Shown here: piece after piece, positions 18,424 through 28,080 of the stretch | Layout of the letters: the number at the start of each line of letters is the position of its first letter | Position numbering within the stretch: position 1 is the stretch's first letter | Assembly (NCBI GenBank): GCA_942493325.1 | Contig: OW818689.1 | Location: 1,798,001-1,862,000 of the forward strand | Length of the DNA: 64,000 nucleotides | Origin: JAAFHB01 sp942493325 | GTDB taxonomy: Bacteria > Bacteroidota > Bacteroidia > Bacteroidales > Prolixibacteraceae | Direction of reading: 5' to 3' | Notes under the pieces: model-generated | The model's database searches: none | Seen by the model: the letters and a program-made list of their open reading frames with translations, nothing else | Told to the model about the DNA's origin: nothing | Translations under genes and position numbers: made by a program

Positions 18424-20421
18424 TCACATTTTTTTGCCCAGCGAATATCCTGCCTGTTTTATAATTCCATTTTCTTCAATCTGAAGTTTCAAATCGGATA
18501 AGCCTGCTTTTGGCTCTCCGATTACCTTTACTCTTATATTGGGGATTTCTTTCTCATAAGGCGCTACCACGGTGACAAAACGGACCATCGGGTTGGCTTT
18601 GTTTTTATCGATCCGGTAACGAAATGCCGGACGTGGTTCCTTCTTTGTATATAAAAATGAAACCTGACCCTCCTCGGCCTCCATCTGTAAACCCTGCTGT
18701 TCCATGGTTTGTACCATAACATTCCAGCCGGTTGTGAAACCAGTGGTGACTTTTCGTTGCTCATCAGCAAAAACAGCCTTTCCCGGTGCAAGCTGAAAAT
18801 GAAGATCAACATTTCCGGCAGCGTCTCCGTATGCTTCATCCACGATGATAAAATATTTCTTACCGATAAAGAAAACGGAACGCCTGTGGGTCAGGTCGTT
18901 GTAGCTTGCATTTTCAACAACCAGCACATCATTATCTTTACCCGGATTCCACAAGAGTAGCTTTGGAGCATATTTCGAATTTTCACCATTTAGTGTAACC
19001 GTTTGATGTATTTTAGTTTGCCTGAACCACGCCCTGTTTACAGGATCGCCGCTGTAGATATAGCTTCCGGCATCAGGCATCAGATTCCTCCCTCCGGCAG
19101 ATAATTCGAAAGTCCCGTTATCAGGCTGGCAGTGACCACCTCCATCCGGACCGCATTTTAAAACAAGGCATATCGCATCCTGATCCCATGAACTGCGCAT
19201 GGAATAAAGACCACTGGTTGTTAAGGCCCAGGCAGTTGAATCAGGCTTTTTTCCTTTCTCCCCATCGCTCGCGAGGTATAAAAAATCCTCCCGGTTAAAC
19301 CGCTTTGCCCATTCCATATACCGCCTGTTGTGCTGTTTCGGATTTCCGGCCCACGCATCGCCAAATTGTGCATTTGTACCATCGGGGTGACAAAGTTTAA
19401 GGGGAACTTCACACATCTTTTGAATTTTCTCAAGATAGGATGAAGGGAAGGCGTCTGTCCTGCCATTCATACCGGCGAGATCATACGTCCTGATGAACCA
19501 TTCGATACAACCGAGATGATAGCCTATTGCGAGTTCACGCTGATGTCCGTCAGGGTAAACCTGGATATCAATTTCGTTGTTTAACCGTTTTATAGCCTCG
19601 TTGAGCCATTTCTTTGAATCCTTAAACTCCGGAAAAGTTATGGCAATAAAAGCCATTCCTTCGGCTTCCATTAATCCCCAGTTACTTTTTGACCGGTATT
19701 GGGTCATCAGGTATTCGGCATGGTCGTAGCAACTGTTTAAGAAGGCGACCATAACCTCGGGTGTAAATTCGGGTGAATCGATAAAATACTGAAACAAGCC
19801 GGTCCAGCGGTTACCCCGAATACCGGCTTCGATTGAACGCCAGGCATAGTTGTGTTCAGCATCGTTCGGGTTTTTCATCGTCCAGTCAACCAACTGGGCA
19901 CACCATTCTTTGGCGTATTTCTCATCCCCTGTATGCCAGTATGCCGAAGCCACGTCATCCCAGAACGACATACGATTCAGTTGCCATACCCATTCGTTGT
20001 CGGGCACAGGTCGTGTTCCCCAATTAATATCTTGTCCGCAAAAATAAGGCGGATAAGCCGACTGGCCGATAAAGATATGCTTCAGTGCATTATCAGCAGC
20101 CTGAATATCTCCGGCCGATGATGCATTCCCCAGGCTTTCAGACTTTCGCTTCCGGTCAACGGGATGCTTAACCCAGGTTCTCCTGCGATAATATTTTAAA
20201 AGTTCTTCGGCTGCCTGTTCAGGATTACCAGTCGCCCTTTTTACCTGTTCAAGGTTTTTGGAATTCAAATCTATTCTTGACAATAACGCTTCAATACTTT
20301 TCTTCCCCGACGAAAAGTTTTGTTCCTTGCATTTAACTGTCTGAATGGACAGAGCAATGACGACAAAAATACAGATCTGAAGTTTTATTATTCGCAGTGA
20401 TTTTATAGTGCCATCCGTCAT
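18424..20421 (-). CDS. PL12 heparan-sulfate lyase (heparinase III-like)
   Basis: A 665-residue secreted protein with a hydrophobic N-terminus (residues 12-30). The catalytic landmarks are SNWGLMEAEG (Asn247), LAIGYHLGCIEWF (Tyr301) and GGGHCQPDNGTFEL (His430). The positions and spacings (54 and 129) nearly equal those of Pedobacter heparinase III (Asn240, Tyr294, His424; spacings 54 and 130). The N-terminal EWVWQLNRMSFWDDVASAYW block and IYSGDPVNRAWFRQTKIHQT are also PL12-like. PL12 enzymes cleave heparan sulfate, preferring low-sulfated regions, at the hexosamine-glucuronate linkage. This is the best substrate clue in the PUL, together with the iduronate-2-sulfatase-like gene just upstream (20544). 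No sign of damage. Confidence 0.9.
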   Translation of the reverse strand: MTDGTIKSLRIIKLQICIFVVIALSIQTVKCKEQNFSSGKKSIEALLSRIDLNSKNLEQVKRATGNPEQAAEELLKYYRRRTWVKHPVDRKRKSESLGNASSAGDIQAADNALKHIFIGQSAYPPYFCGQDINWGTRPVPDNEWVWQLNRMSFWDDVASAYWHTGDEKYAKEWCAQLVDWTMKNPNDAEHNYAWRSIEAGIRGNRWTGLFQYFIDSPEFTPEVMVAFLNSCYDHAEYLMTQYRSKSNWGLMEAEGMAFIAITFPEFKDSKKWLNEAIKRLNNEIDIQVYPDGHQRELAIGYHLGCIEWFIRTYDLAGMNGRTDAFPSSYLEKIQKMCEVPLKLCHPDGTNAQFGDAWAGNPKQHNRRYMEWAKRFNREDFLYLASDGEKGKKPDSTAWALTTSGLYSMRSSWDQDAICLVLKCGPDGGGHCQPDNGTFELSAGGRNLMPDAGSYIYSGDPVNRAWFRQTKIHQTVTLNGENSKYAPKLLLWNPGKDNDVLVVENASYNDLTHRRSVFFIGKKYFIIVDEAYGDAAGNVDLHFQLAPGKAVFADEQRKVTTGFTTGWNVMVQTMEQQGLQMEAEEGQVSFLYTKKEPRPAFRYRIDKNKANPMVRFVTVVAPYEKEIPNIRVKVIGEPKAGLSDLKLQIEENGIIKQAGYSLGKKM

Positions 20422-20543
20422 CAGAGAAATGGTTTAGAGGGTTAAATAATCGGTTATCAGCTTTTCCTTCAAATTCTTTTCAATAATAGAATTAATTACC
20501 AAGGAAAACAAAACAAAGTACTCTTAAGAGACTATTCCATTTT

Positions 20544-22052
20544 TTAATTTTTGTTGTTTTTGCGTTGTAAATTCTTTGGAGCTTCTGATTTCAATAGTTT
20601 GTATTTACTTAGTTCCTTGGTGAGCATTTTATCCAAATAACTCACTTCCTGTTTATAATCCGAATTTTCAGCGAGGTTTATGGTGGCAATTTTCCCCGTG
20701 GAATGATCATACAATTCAACGGCAACAATTTCCGACGGGTTTTCGTATTTCTGCCAGCGGGTGTATCGGTATTTCTCTGTACGCATCGAATACCCCATGA
20801 TTTCACTTTTCTGATCGTACCCAAGACTTTTCCCCCGCGGATACTGGCTTATGGCAACTTTGTTAACAACGGCTGAAGGGTTTTTAAGAACCGGCAACAG
20901 GCTTTTCCCTTCCAAATGGCCTGGTTTGGATAAAGAAGCAAGATCGCACAAGGTTGGATAGATATCGACAAATTCGGCCAGCGATCGTGTCTTCACACCA
21001 CCCTTTATACCGGGAGCAGATATAATTAGCGGCGCATTGGTATCCAGCTCAAAATTCGAATGTTTGCACCAGTTTCCATATTCACCCAGTTTCCATCCAT
21101 GGTCGCCCCACAGGATTACGATGGTATTATCAGCCAGGCCGTTTTCCTTCAGCGCATTCAACAATTTGCCGACCTGTTCATCAATCATACTTACCGCGGC
21201 ATAGTAACCATGAATCATTTTCCTTGAAGTCTGATCATCGAGAAAGCCCGTTTCAGGAATGCCGTGGTATTTCCGCAATTCACCAAAATTAACCAGCGCC
21301 AGATCCGGCATCCCTTCCGGTACTTTTCGCTCCGGAATGATGATTTTCGAAGGATCGTACATATCCCAATATTTCCGGGGAGACACAAAGGGAAGATGGG
21401 GTTTCAAAAAGCCAACAGCAAGAAAGAAGCTACTGTCTTTCAATGCCTTAATACGATCAACTCCAATTCGGGCTATAATGGCATCCGACATGTTTGCTTC
21501 CGGCGAATCAGAGCAATAAAAAGGAAGATTGACATTATTGATTTTCGGGAAGTCACTTTCCAGTCCTGTTGTATCTCCCCTTGTAACTTTTTTGAGTGTT
21601 TTAAGCGTCTCTGCCTGGTTCCAGCGCGGAACAGACCAGGATTGATTATCGTCGTGGTTTCCATGCCCCTGGTGATAAATTTTCCCGGTCGATTCAGTCC
21701 TGTACCCATTATTTTTAAAGTGCTCGGCCAGAGTAACCACATTGGGAACCTTATCCCTGAAAAATGTAGCAAGGTCATAAATCCCCAAAGCATCTGGCCG
21801 GAGTCCTGTCATGATGGTATTTCTGGAAGGTGCGCAAACCGCCTGCTGGCAGTAGGCCCTTTCAAACAGTACACCCTGCCCCGCCAGACGATCGATATTG
21901 GGAGTGATAATCTGACTTGCACCATAGCAACCCAATTCGGTTCGCAGGTCGTCAACAGCAATAAAAAGCACATTGGGTTTTTGTCTGTCTCCGGCAGAGG
22001 TAAATAATGATGCAGAAATCCCAAGTACACATGAAAGCAGTTTTTTATTCAT
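20544..22052 (-). CDS. Sulfatase, iduronate-2-sulfatase-like (S1 family)
   Basis: A 502-residue secreted sulfatase. The metal-binding start KPNVLFIAVDDLR (Asp34, Asp35), the formylglycine motif AVCAPSRNTIMTG (Cys73 within CxPSR), and WGDHGWKLGEYGNWCKHSNF (metal-ligand Asp and His) are all present. The surrounding text, for example GCYG...TPNIDRLA, SFFLAVGFLKPHLPF and the ISMIDEQVGKLL-type helix, closely follows human iduronate-2-sulfatase. The family removes 2-O-sulfate from iduronate (or 2-O-sulfated uronate) in heparan or dermatan sulfate. The cysteine needs conversion by an anaerobic (anSME) or FGE maturase that is not in the window. It is the only sulfatase here and follows a terminator, so it probably begins the enzyme transcript. 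Confidence 0.9.
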   Translation of the reverse strand: MNKKLLSCVLGISASLFTSAGDRQKPNVLFIAVDDLRTELGCYGASQIITPNIDRLAGQGVLFERAYCQQAVCAPSRNTIMTGLRPDALGIYDLATFFRDKVPNVVTLAEHFKNNGYRTESTGKIYHQGHGNHDDNQSWSVPRWNQAETLKTLKKVTRGDTTGLESDFPKINNVNLPFYCSDSPEANMSDAIIARIGVDRIKALKDSSFFLAVGFLKPHLPFVSPRKYWDMYDPSKIIIPERKVPEGMPDLALVNFGELRKYHGIPETGFLDDQTSRKMIHGYYAAVSMIDEQVGKLLNALKENGLADNTIVILWGDHGWKLGEYGNWCKHSNFELDTNAPLIISAPGIKGGVKTRSLAEFVDIYPTLCDLASLSKPGHLEGKSLLPVLKNPSAVVNKVAISQYPRGKSLGYDQKSEIMGYSMRTEKYRYTRWQKYENPSEIVAVELYDHSTGKIATINLAENSDYKQEVSYLDKMLTKELSKYKLLKSEAPKNLQRKNNKN

Positions 22053-22112
22053 AAATGTGGCAGAATTAGGAAGTCATTTCGATTTAATGAAGAATTTCTG
22101 CACTTAGAAAAC

Positions 22113-22144
22113 AAAGCCGTAATTAACTGAATAACTACGGCTTT
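22113..22144 (-). terminator. Rho-independent terminator after the DUF1735 gene
   Basis: AAAGCCGTA (22113-22121) pairs perfectly with TACGGCTTT (22136-22144); on the minus strand the stem is followed by a T-rich tract (GTTTTC). It lies 20 bp past the stop of the DUF1735 gene and separates the SusC/SusD/DUF1735 unit from the sulfatase and lyase block. Confidence 0.75.
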
Positions 22145-22163
22145 ATTTCCTTGATTTTATCCG

Positions 22164-23177
22164 TTAGTTCAAAACAGGCGAATATACTTCCATAACCACA
22201 CCCCTATCCCGGGCCACCAGGACATCGCTTGCCGTATAAGTATTTCCACCTTTTGAAGCGGTAAAGTTCAGTACAATACCATCTCTTTTTTTATTGCCCC
22301 ATTCATAGACTTTTGATTTAAATTCGCCTGTTCCTGAAATGGTGTAGGTAGAACCTGGGGCTGCAGTGATCGTGCAATTATTGCCGGTAAAGTTTAACAG
22401 CATTTTGATTTCACCGGTCATTACCACAGAATGCAGATTTGTGGTAAGCGATACCTGGTTCCTTCCCGTAGTTACTAATTTGGAAGTGCCATTATTTTCA
22501 ACATAAGGTGTACTATAGGCCGTATTTTCAATCACAGCGTTTGTCGCATCTTTTACTGTGCTTGCTCCGTGATGGAAATAAGTGCCATGGAATTCGTTGA
22601 TGTATTTAACGGCAAACATGGTGAAGTTTTTAGGTGCTACATTCCATTGTGAAGCAACGCGCGGATCAGCAGAAGGATTCGCAGAATTGCCCACCAGGAT
22701 GGAATCAACATCGGTGGAACTTTTCAGCCTGATGGGTACTACATAGGTGTTTTTAATGGCCAGTGGATCATCAAAAAAAGCATCGGTTAGCTGAACTTCG
22801 ATACCTCCATTCATTTTCCCCTTTGGAATAACAATTTTACTGGTTGAACTTAACGTGTAATAATTGGAAGGTAATGCTTTTATCTGATCGCCTCCGGCCT
22901 GAAATAAAATATTGTTGCACAAATTATTATCCACCTCAAATACAAATTCCCGGTCCTTCTGGTTTTCGTAAACGCCACCCATAGCTACTGAAATTACAAA
23001 TTTATGTGCATTATCATTTGCATTATCATAAATGTAATCGCCCAACACCAGGATTCTCACCGGAAACTGGTAAGGGAAAAAACCGGATGTATAGTCGAAG
23101 TCGGGATGATCAATGTCGAAGTTCTCGCATGAGATCAATCCGGTAATCAGTGTTAGTATTAAAAGTATCTTTTTCAT
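22164..23177 (-). CDS. DUF1735-containing surface lipoprotein, SusD-linked glycan-binding candidate
   Basis: A 337-residue lipoprotein. The frame is open to 23213, but the ATG at 23177 begins the signal peptide MKKILLILTLITGLISC (lipobox LISC, Cys17) and removes overlap with SusD. A DUF1735 module spans about residues 40-165, recognisable by YYTLSSTSKIVIPKGKMNGG and FFDDPLAIKNTYVVPIRL. The C-terminal half is a beta-rich domain with repeated Thr/Asn/Gly strands. Such proteins are encoded right after susD in many PULs and are thought to be outer-membrane glycan-binding proteins or structural partners. It ends the SusC/SusD unit, before the terminator at 22113. Confidence 0.8.
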   Translation of the reverse strand: MKKILLILTLITGLISCENFDIDHPDFDYTSGFFPYQFPVRILVLGDYIYDNANDNAHKFVISVAMGGVYENQKDREFVFEVDNNLCNNILFQAGGDQIKALPSNYYTLSSTSKIVIPKGKMNGGIEVQLTDAFFDDPLAIKNTYVVPIRLKSSTDVDSILVGNSANPSADPRVASQWNVAPKNFTMFAVKYINEFHGTYFHHGASTVKDATNAVIENTAYSTPYVENNGTSKLVTTGRNQVSLTTNLHSVVMTGEIKMLLNFTGNNCTITAAPGSTYTISGTGEFKSKVYEWGNKKRDGIVLNFTASKGGNTYTASDVLVARDRGVVMEVYSPVLN

Positions 23178-23203
23178 ATTATCGTTTTTTACTTGGATAA
23201 AAA

Positions 23204-24967
23204 TTAGTTCCAACCTTTATTCTGGATTAAACTAAATTTGAGAATTTCTTTATCAGGAATAGGCCCGTAATGCATGTAGCTGTTGTCATAGGCACGTTCT
23301 TCAACTGTAAAGTAGGTATATGTTCCATTTTCGATCCGAACACCTTTAGCAGGAACTGTTAAATCGTCCTTCCATCTGCGCAAATCCCAGAATCTGAAAC
23401 ATTCAAAACACAGTTCAAGCCTTCTTTCATTGTGAATCAGTTTTCGCATATCCTCAGCAGAACTAATTGAAGACAAATAATTATCAGGCTGACTGATACC
23501 TGCCCTTTTACGAATGGCTGCAATAACATCCTTCGCGCTGAAAGCGTTCTGCCCCCCAGAAGCAGGTCCCCATGCCTCATTTGCAGCTTCAGCATAATTC
23601 AGAAATAATTCGGTATAGCGAATATGAGTGTCAAAATGTTGCTGATCGGAAGGAGATGATGGATTTGCATTAACTTCTTCGCGCAACAATTTCCTAAGAT
23701 AATATCCTGTTCTGGTCGATGTTCTTATGGCATCCAACGCATCATCGCCACCTCCAACTCCGGTATTAATTGTTGTTCCCTTCATCTTGCTTCCATTGTA
23801 AACGATATACAATGACAAACGGGGATCTCTTCCGGAATATGGATTTGCCGGATCATATCCTGAATTCGCATCGGAAATTGGATAACCATTGACCATTGGG
23901 AAAGCGTCAACCAGGTTCTGTGATGGGTTAACTTCACCCCACCCATAAAGAGAAGGTGGAAAATTATCAACCTCTCTCATTCTATTGCTGACGATTGGCC
24001 TTCTCCACAAAATCTCAGGTAAATCTTTTTTATCTCCGCTAGTTAAAAAAGCAGCATCGACCTGAGCTTTTAGATAGAAAATATGACCTTTTGAATCCAA
24101 TCCTGAAACTCCGCTAAGATCATTTAACAGTTCTGCAGTAGAGTTTGCTGCGTTCTCCCACAATGTTTTGTCGTTGGTTGTATTGAACGCAGGACTGGCT
24201 GCAAGCAGTGCAAGTCGCGCCTTAAACGCTTTTGTTATACGTCCGCTTACCCGTTGCTGATAATTATCTCCGAAAACATAATTGTAGTCATTGATATCAG
24301 TAATATCACTGAAAATCGCAGGCAAATTTGCTAAAGAAGCCTGGTTGCCATAGTCCAAAGGCATATATTTAAGCGCTTCTGTAAAATCAGCATAAGCGCT
24401 GTTCACACCGTCTGAAAAACTTGATCTTGGCGTTGAAAAATCCTCCTGTGTTTTCAGAAAACTATTGTAAATTGGAGTTCCGAGCAACTGATCGTTGGAA
24501 CCAAAACCTCCATGGTTACGAAGGAGGTAATATTTAAACATACCTCTTAACGCATAGGCCTCACCTTTCAGACGTCTTATAAACAGCTCATTTAATTTTT
24601 CATTGGTCCATTTAAAAGGAACTTCATCTACAACAGATAAAAACTCGTTGATGTACAAAATTGCTCTGTTACTGTTATCCCAAAGGTTTTGGGGATTGTA
24701 AAGTGCAGACCATTCACCGGTTGCCATTCGCATATATGAACTAAATTTATCATTGGTAACTGCGTCATCGGTAGCAACCTCATCAAACATGTTGCCATTT
24801 GTTGGGATGTAGGTATAGGCTTTTATCAACAAACCTTCAGCATAATTGGGATCATCATAAACCCTGTCGAGGGTACTGTGGTTATCCTCTACCGGAGTCA
24901 GCAAATCGCAGGCAGAAACTAACAGTAATGCAACCAGCAGAAATGAAAATATCTTATATAATCTCAT
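23204..24967 (-). CDS. SusD/RagB-family surface glycan-binding lipoprotein
   Basis: 587 residues, with signal peptide and lipobox LVSAC (Cys20). The SusD TPR-like N-terminal region (NLWDNSNRAILYINEFLS, RLKGEAYALRGMFKYYLLRN) and the C-terminal block with IRYTELFLNYAEAANEAWG, IRKRAGI and LIHNERRLELCFECFRFWDLRRWK are all typical and complete. SusD proteins cap the SusC transporter and hand glycans into it. Its partner SusC (24987-28063) is broken in this sequence, whereas this gene is intact. The stop lies 26 bp before the DUF1735 lipoprotein start. Confidence 0.95.
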   Translation of the reverse strand: MRLYKIFSFLLVALLLVSACDLLTPVEDNHSTLDRVYDDPNYAEGLLIKAYTYIPTNGNMFDEVATDDAVTNDKFSSYMRMATGEWSALYNPQNLWDNSNRAILYINEFLSVVDEVPFKWTNEKLNELFIRRLKGEAYALRGMFKYYLLRNHGGFGSNDQLLGTPIYNSFLKTQEDFSTPRSSFSDGVNSAYADFTEALKYMPLDYGNQASLANLPAIFSDITDINDYNYVFGDNYQQRVSGRITKAFKARLALLAASPAFNTTNDKTLWENAANSTAELLNDLSGVSGLDSKGHIFYLKAQVDAAFLTSGDKKDLPEILWRRPIVSNRMREVDNFPPSLYGWGEVNPSQNLVDAFPMVNGYPISDANSGYDPANPYSGRDPRLSLYIVYNGSKMKGTTINTGVGGGDDALDAIRTSTRTGYYLRKLLREEVNANPSSPSDQQHFDTHIRYTELFLNYAEAANEAWGPASGGQNAFSAKDVIAAIRKRAGISQPDNYLSSISSAEDMRKLIHNERRLELCFECFRFWDLRRWKDDLTVPAKGVRIENGTYTYFTVEERAYDNSYMHYGPIPDKEILKFSLIQNKGWN

Positions 24968-24986
24968 AATTTTAATTTTATGTGAA

Positions 24987-27900
24987 TTAGAAATTAGCTT
25001 TTATACCTATTGAGAATGTACGGTAATATGGTTCACTACCGACCCTAGTATCTCTGATTTTAAGGTTTTTGGCAAACTGAAACACATCTGATGCATCAAC
25101 AAATACATCTAAATGCTTCATCTGCAAAGACTTAATAATTGATACTGGCATATTATACGTAAGTTGAATTTTCCGAATACTGAAATAATCATCCTTATAA
25201 AGCCAATAACTGGATCTTCGAAGGTTATTACTGTTTGTCTGAGAACTTAACCGCGGATAAGTGGCTGTATTCATTGTCTCCGATGTCCATGCATCACGCA
25301 CAACTTCTGAATATTTATCATTTCCGTCAATCCAGTAATATGAACTTTCCTTAAACGTTTGGGCACCTTGACGTCCTTCACCTAAAACAAACAAACTTAA
25401 ATCTTTATAGGATATTTTCAATTGCAAACCTCCGGAAAAAGGAGCCTGCCAGCGACGCAGGTAAACCTCATCATTAGAATCAACCATACCATCGCCATTC
25501 TGATCCTTGTATTTAATATCGCCAGGCACCACGGTTCCGAATGATTGAATCGGACTGTTATCAATTTCAGCCTGATCGTTGAAAAGGCCCAGCGCTTCCA
25601 GACCAAACGTAGCATCAGCCGGGTATCCCTGACGGTATTGATAATCATTGCTGTAAACTTCATCCACCTTAGTCCTTTCAGAGGTTACATAAAGTGTATT
25701 GGCCGCAAGATAAAAGTTCCAGTTACCAAACGATTTATTCAAACTTACGCCAAATTCAGCACCCTGATATTTCTCAGCCCCAAAATTTTCGTATGGGATA
25801 AATTCGGAATAAAAACTTGGATAAATCGTACTCGGACGGGTTACTAAATTGTTGTAAATTTCATAAAATATATTTGCTTCCAGACCCAACACTTTGTTAT
25901 AGAACAAACCATCAAATCCTAAATTTATTTCATTACGTTTTGCATAACCTAATTCCGGATTACTGCTCCAGCTTGACGCTATACCTCCCCTGCTTCGTTG
26001 ACCTTCATTCCAGCTATAGCTGCCAGAACCCGCATACCGGTTATCGTAGTAAAAGAAACCAGCGATTGGTATATCTGAATTAATAATCCCTGCTGATAAT
26101 TTCAACTTTAAGTAATCGATGCTACCAGAAGATGACATAAAATCTTCACCACTAATCATCCAGGCTAATCCCAGCGAAGGAGAAAATCCTCCCCGGTTAC
26201 CCGGAGCTAATTTCGGAGAATTAACATAGGCACCACTGAAATCAATCATATACTTTTTATTATATGTATAGGTCGCCTGCAAACCAATGTGGGCATTTTT
26301 TACACCCTGATATTCGTCGTAAGCTGTACTGGTGTTGTTTTGTTCCTTAAAACTACTCCCATAACCCACTAGCGAACCGGTTACATGGTGCACATCATTG
26401 AAAGTACCCGGTCGTAACTAAATAGCCCGTAAAAACCAAATCTTCTGTTAAAGAATGTTCCACCAACAACCTGAGTTCCAGGACGGGTATCTTTACCACG
26501 CTGTACAAGACTAGTAATTGAATCATTACGGTGGCGCTCCATCCCAGGTTGGTTCGTAAACTGAATATTCGTTGGCAACAGTTTGAGTGTAAACCGTAAA
26601 ATAATCGAAACTGATGTTCGTGTGGAACGATAACCCTTCGGTTAGTCTTCTGCAAATCAAAATCGACCCGGTTATTAAAGGAAAATTTACGTCCAATGGT
26701 CTCCACTTTTCCGGCAGAATAACTGTCAGCAATCGGATTGGTCTAAGGAAGCTGGCATTTCCGCCAAGCAGATATTGACCATCAACATCATTTTTTCTAC
26801 CAATTAATAATGGATTGGCCGGATCAATCAGGTCAAACGGAATCAAGGGCGCAAATTCATAAGGTCGGGTTGTTGATGCTGCACTCCAAAAGTAGCCCCG
26901 TTGACTTCTGTTATTGGCAAAAATAGAAGAACCATCAATCGATGTTTTTATCCAGTTGTTAATTTTTAAATCAACATTTCCACGAACATTAAAAACGTTG
27001 TTTCTTGAATTGGCCGCTTCTCCAAAATCGAGAATACCGCCGGCAGAATACCAACCCACATTGGAGTAAAATTTGGCAATTTCGTTACCTCCCGAAAACT
27101 CTCCGGTTAAATCGAAATAGCTTTTAAACGATTTCATATATTCACTGGAGTAATAGTCAGTATTCGGATAACGGTATTTATTGCCGGTCCGGTGGTTTTC
27201 GATGGTCGTAGCCGAAAATTGTTCAGCCAATCCGTCATTTACGCGGGCCTGATTAAAATAAGTCATATAATCAGCCGAATTCAAATACTTAGGCATTGCT
27301 CTTGGAGTTGAAATTCCATAATTATAAGTGAAATCTGATTTCTTCTTAAATGCTTCACCACGTTTGGTGGTTATTAAAATAACTCCGTTTACAGCAGCAC
27401 TTCCGTATAAAACGGCAGCATTTACATCTTTAAGTACTGTAATACTTTCGATTTCAGTTAGACGCAGTGATTCAATGTCGCGTGGTAAACCATCAACAAT
27501 AAACAAGGCATTTCCTGAGTTTAAGCCACTTCCGGTAATATCGGCAACATTAATTCCGATTCCAAGTCCACGAATGTTATTACTGCCTAACATTCCTAAT
27601 GTCCGGCCAGTTAATACATCGCCGGCCCAAATGGAATTATCATAAGTATTAACGTCATTTGCCTTAACGGAGCTTACAGTTCCAACTACATCTCCTACAA
27701 ACGATTTGCGAAAGGCGAGATCAACTTTTGGTTCATTACCATATAAAAATCTGTTTTTTTCAGTTGGCAACCTTGGTCATGTTGTTCACTTCATCAATGG
27801 TCAGAGAAATGTCTTCAAAACCTTTTGCTTCAATTATGATTTTTGAATCGGCTTCCATAGAAATAGTAAATCTTCCTTGAGCATCGGTTTTAGTATAACC

Positions 27901-28063
27901 GCTGCCACCAAATACTTCCGACATTTTCAACAGGATTCCCTTCTTCGTCATTTACAACTGACTCGACGGTTATCAGCTTTTCTTTTTGAGCCCAAACATT
28001 ATTTGGAACAAATAATATTACTATACTCAGAAAAGCCAATATTATATAATATTTTATCTTCAT
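24987..28063 (-). pseudogene. SusC-family TonB-dependent transporter broken by about six frameshifts
   Basis: The gene would start at ATG 28063 (signal peptide MKIKYYIILAFLSIVILF...VWAQ) and end at 24987, about 1025 residues, a normal SusC length. The frame must change near 27911 (PVENV / EVFGGSGYTKTD), 27770 (MTKV / LPTEKNRFLYG), 26728 (NPIADSYSAGKVETIG is in another frame), 26658 (VDFDLQ / LTEGLSFHT), 26530 (YEPTWDGA / RNDSITSLV) and 26396 (SYDRV / FNDVHHVTG). Each is a one- or two-base indel; no other stop interrupts the protein. The plug (FIVDGLPRDIESLRLTEIES, ILITTKRG) and the barrel with C-terminal FSIGIKANF are otherwise well preserved. The first 130 codons match a carboxypeptidase-like regulatory domain. 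It may be a recent pseudogene or a poorly sequenced intact gene. Its SusD partner follows directly. Confidence 0.85.
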
Positions 28064-28080
28064 TTCTTAAAGTTTTTAAT

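Noticed and set aside
21264..22007. 247-codon plus-strand frame opposite the sulfatase
   Set aside because: Antisense shadow of a conserved sulfatase; no start context or motif.
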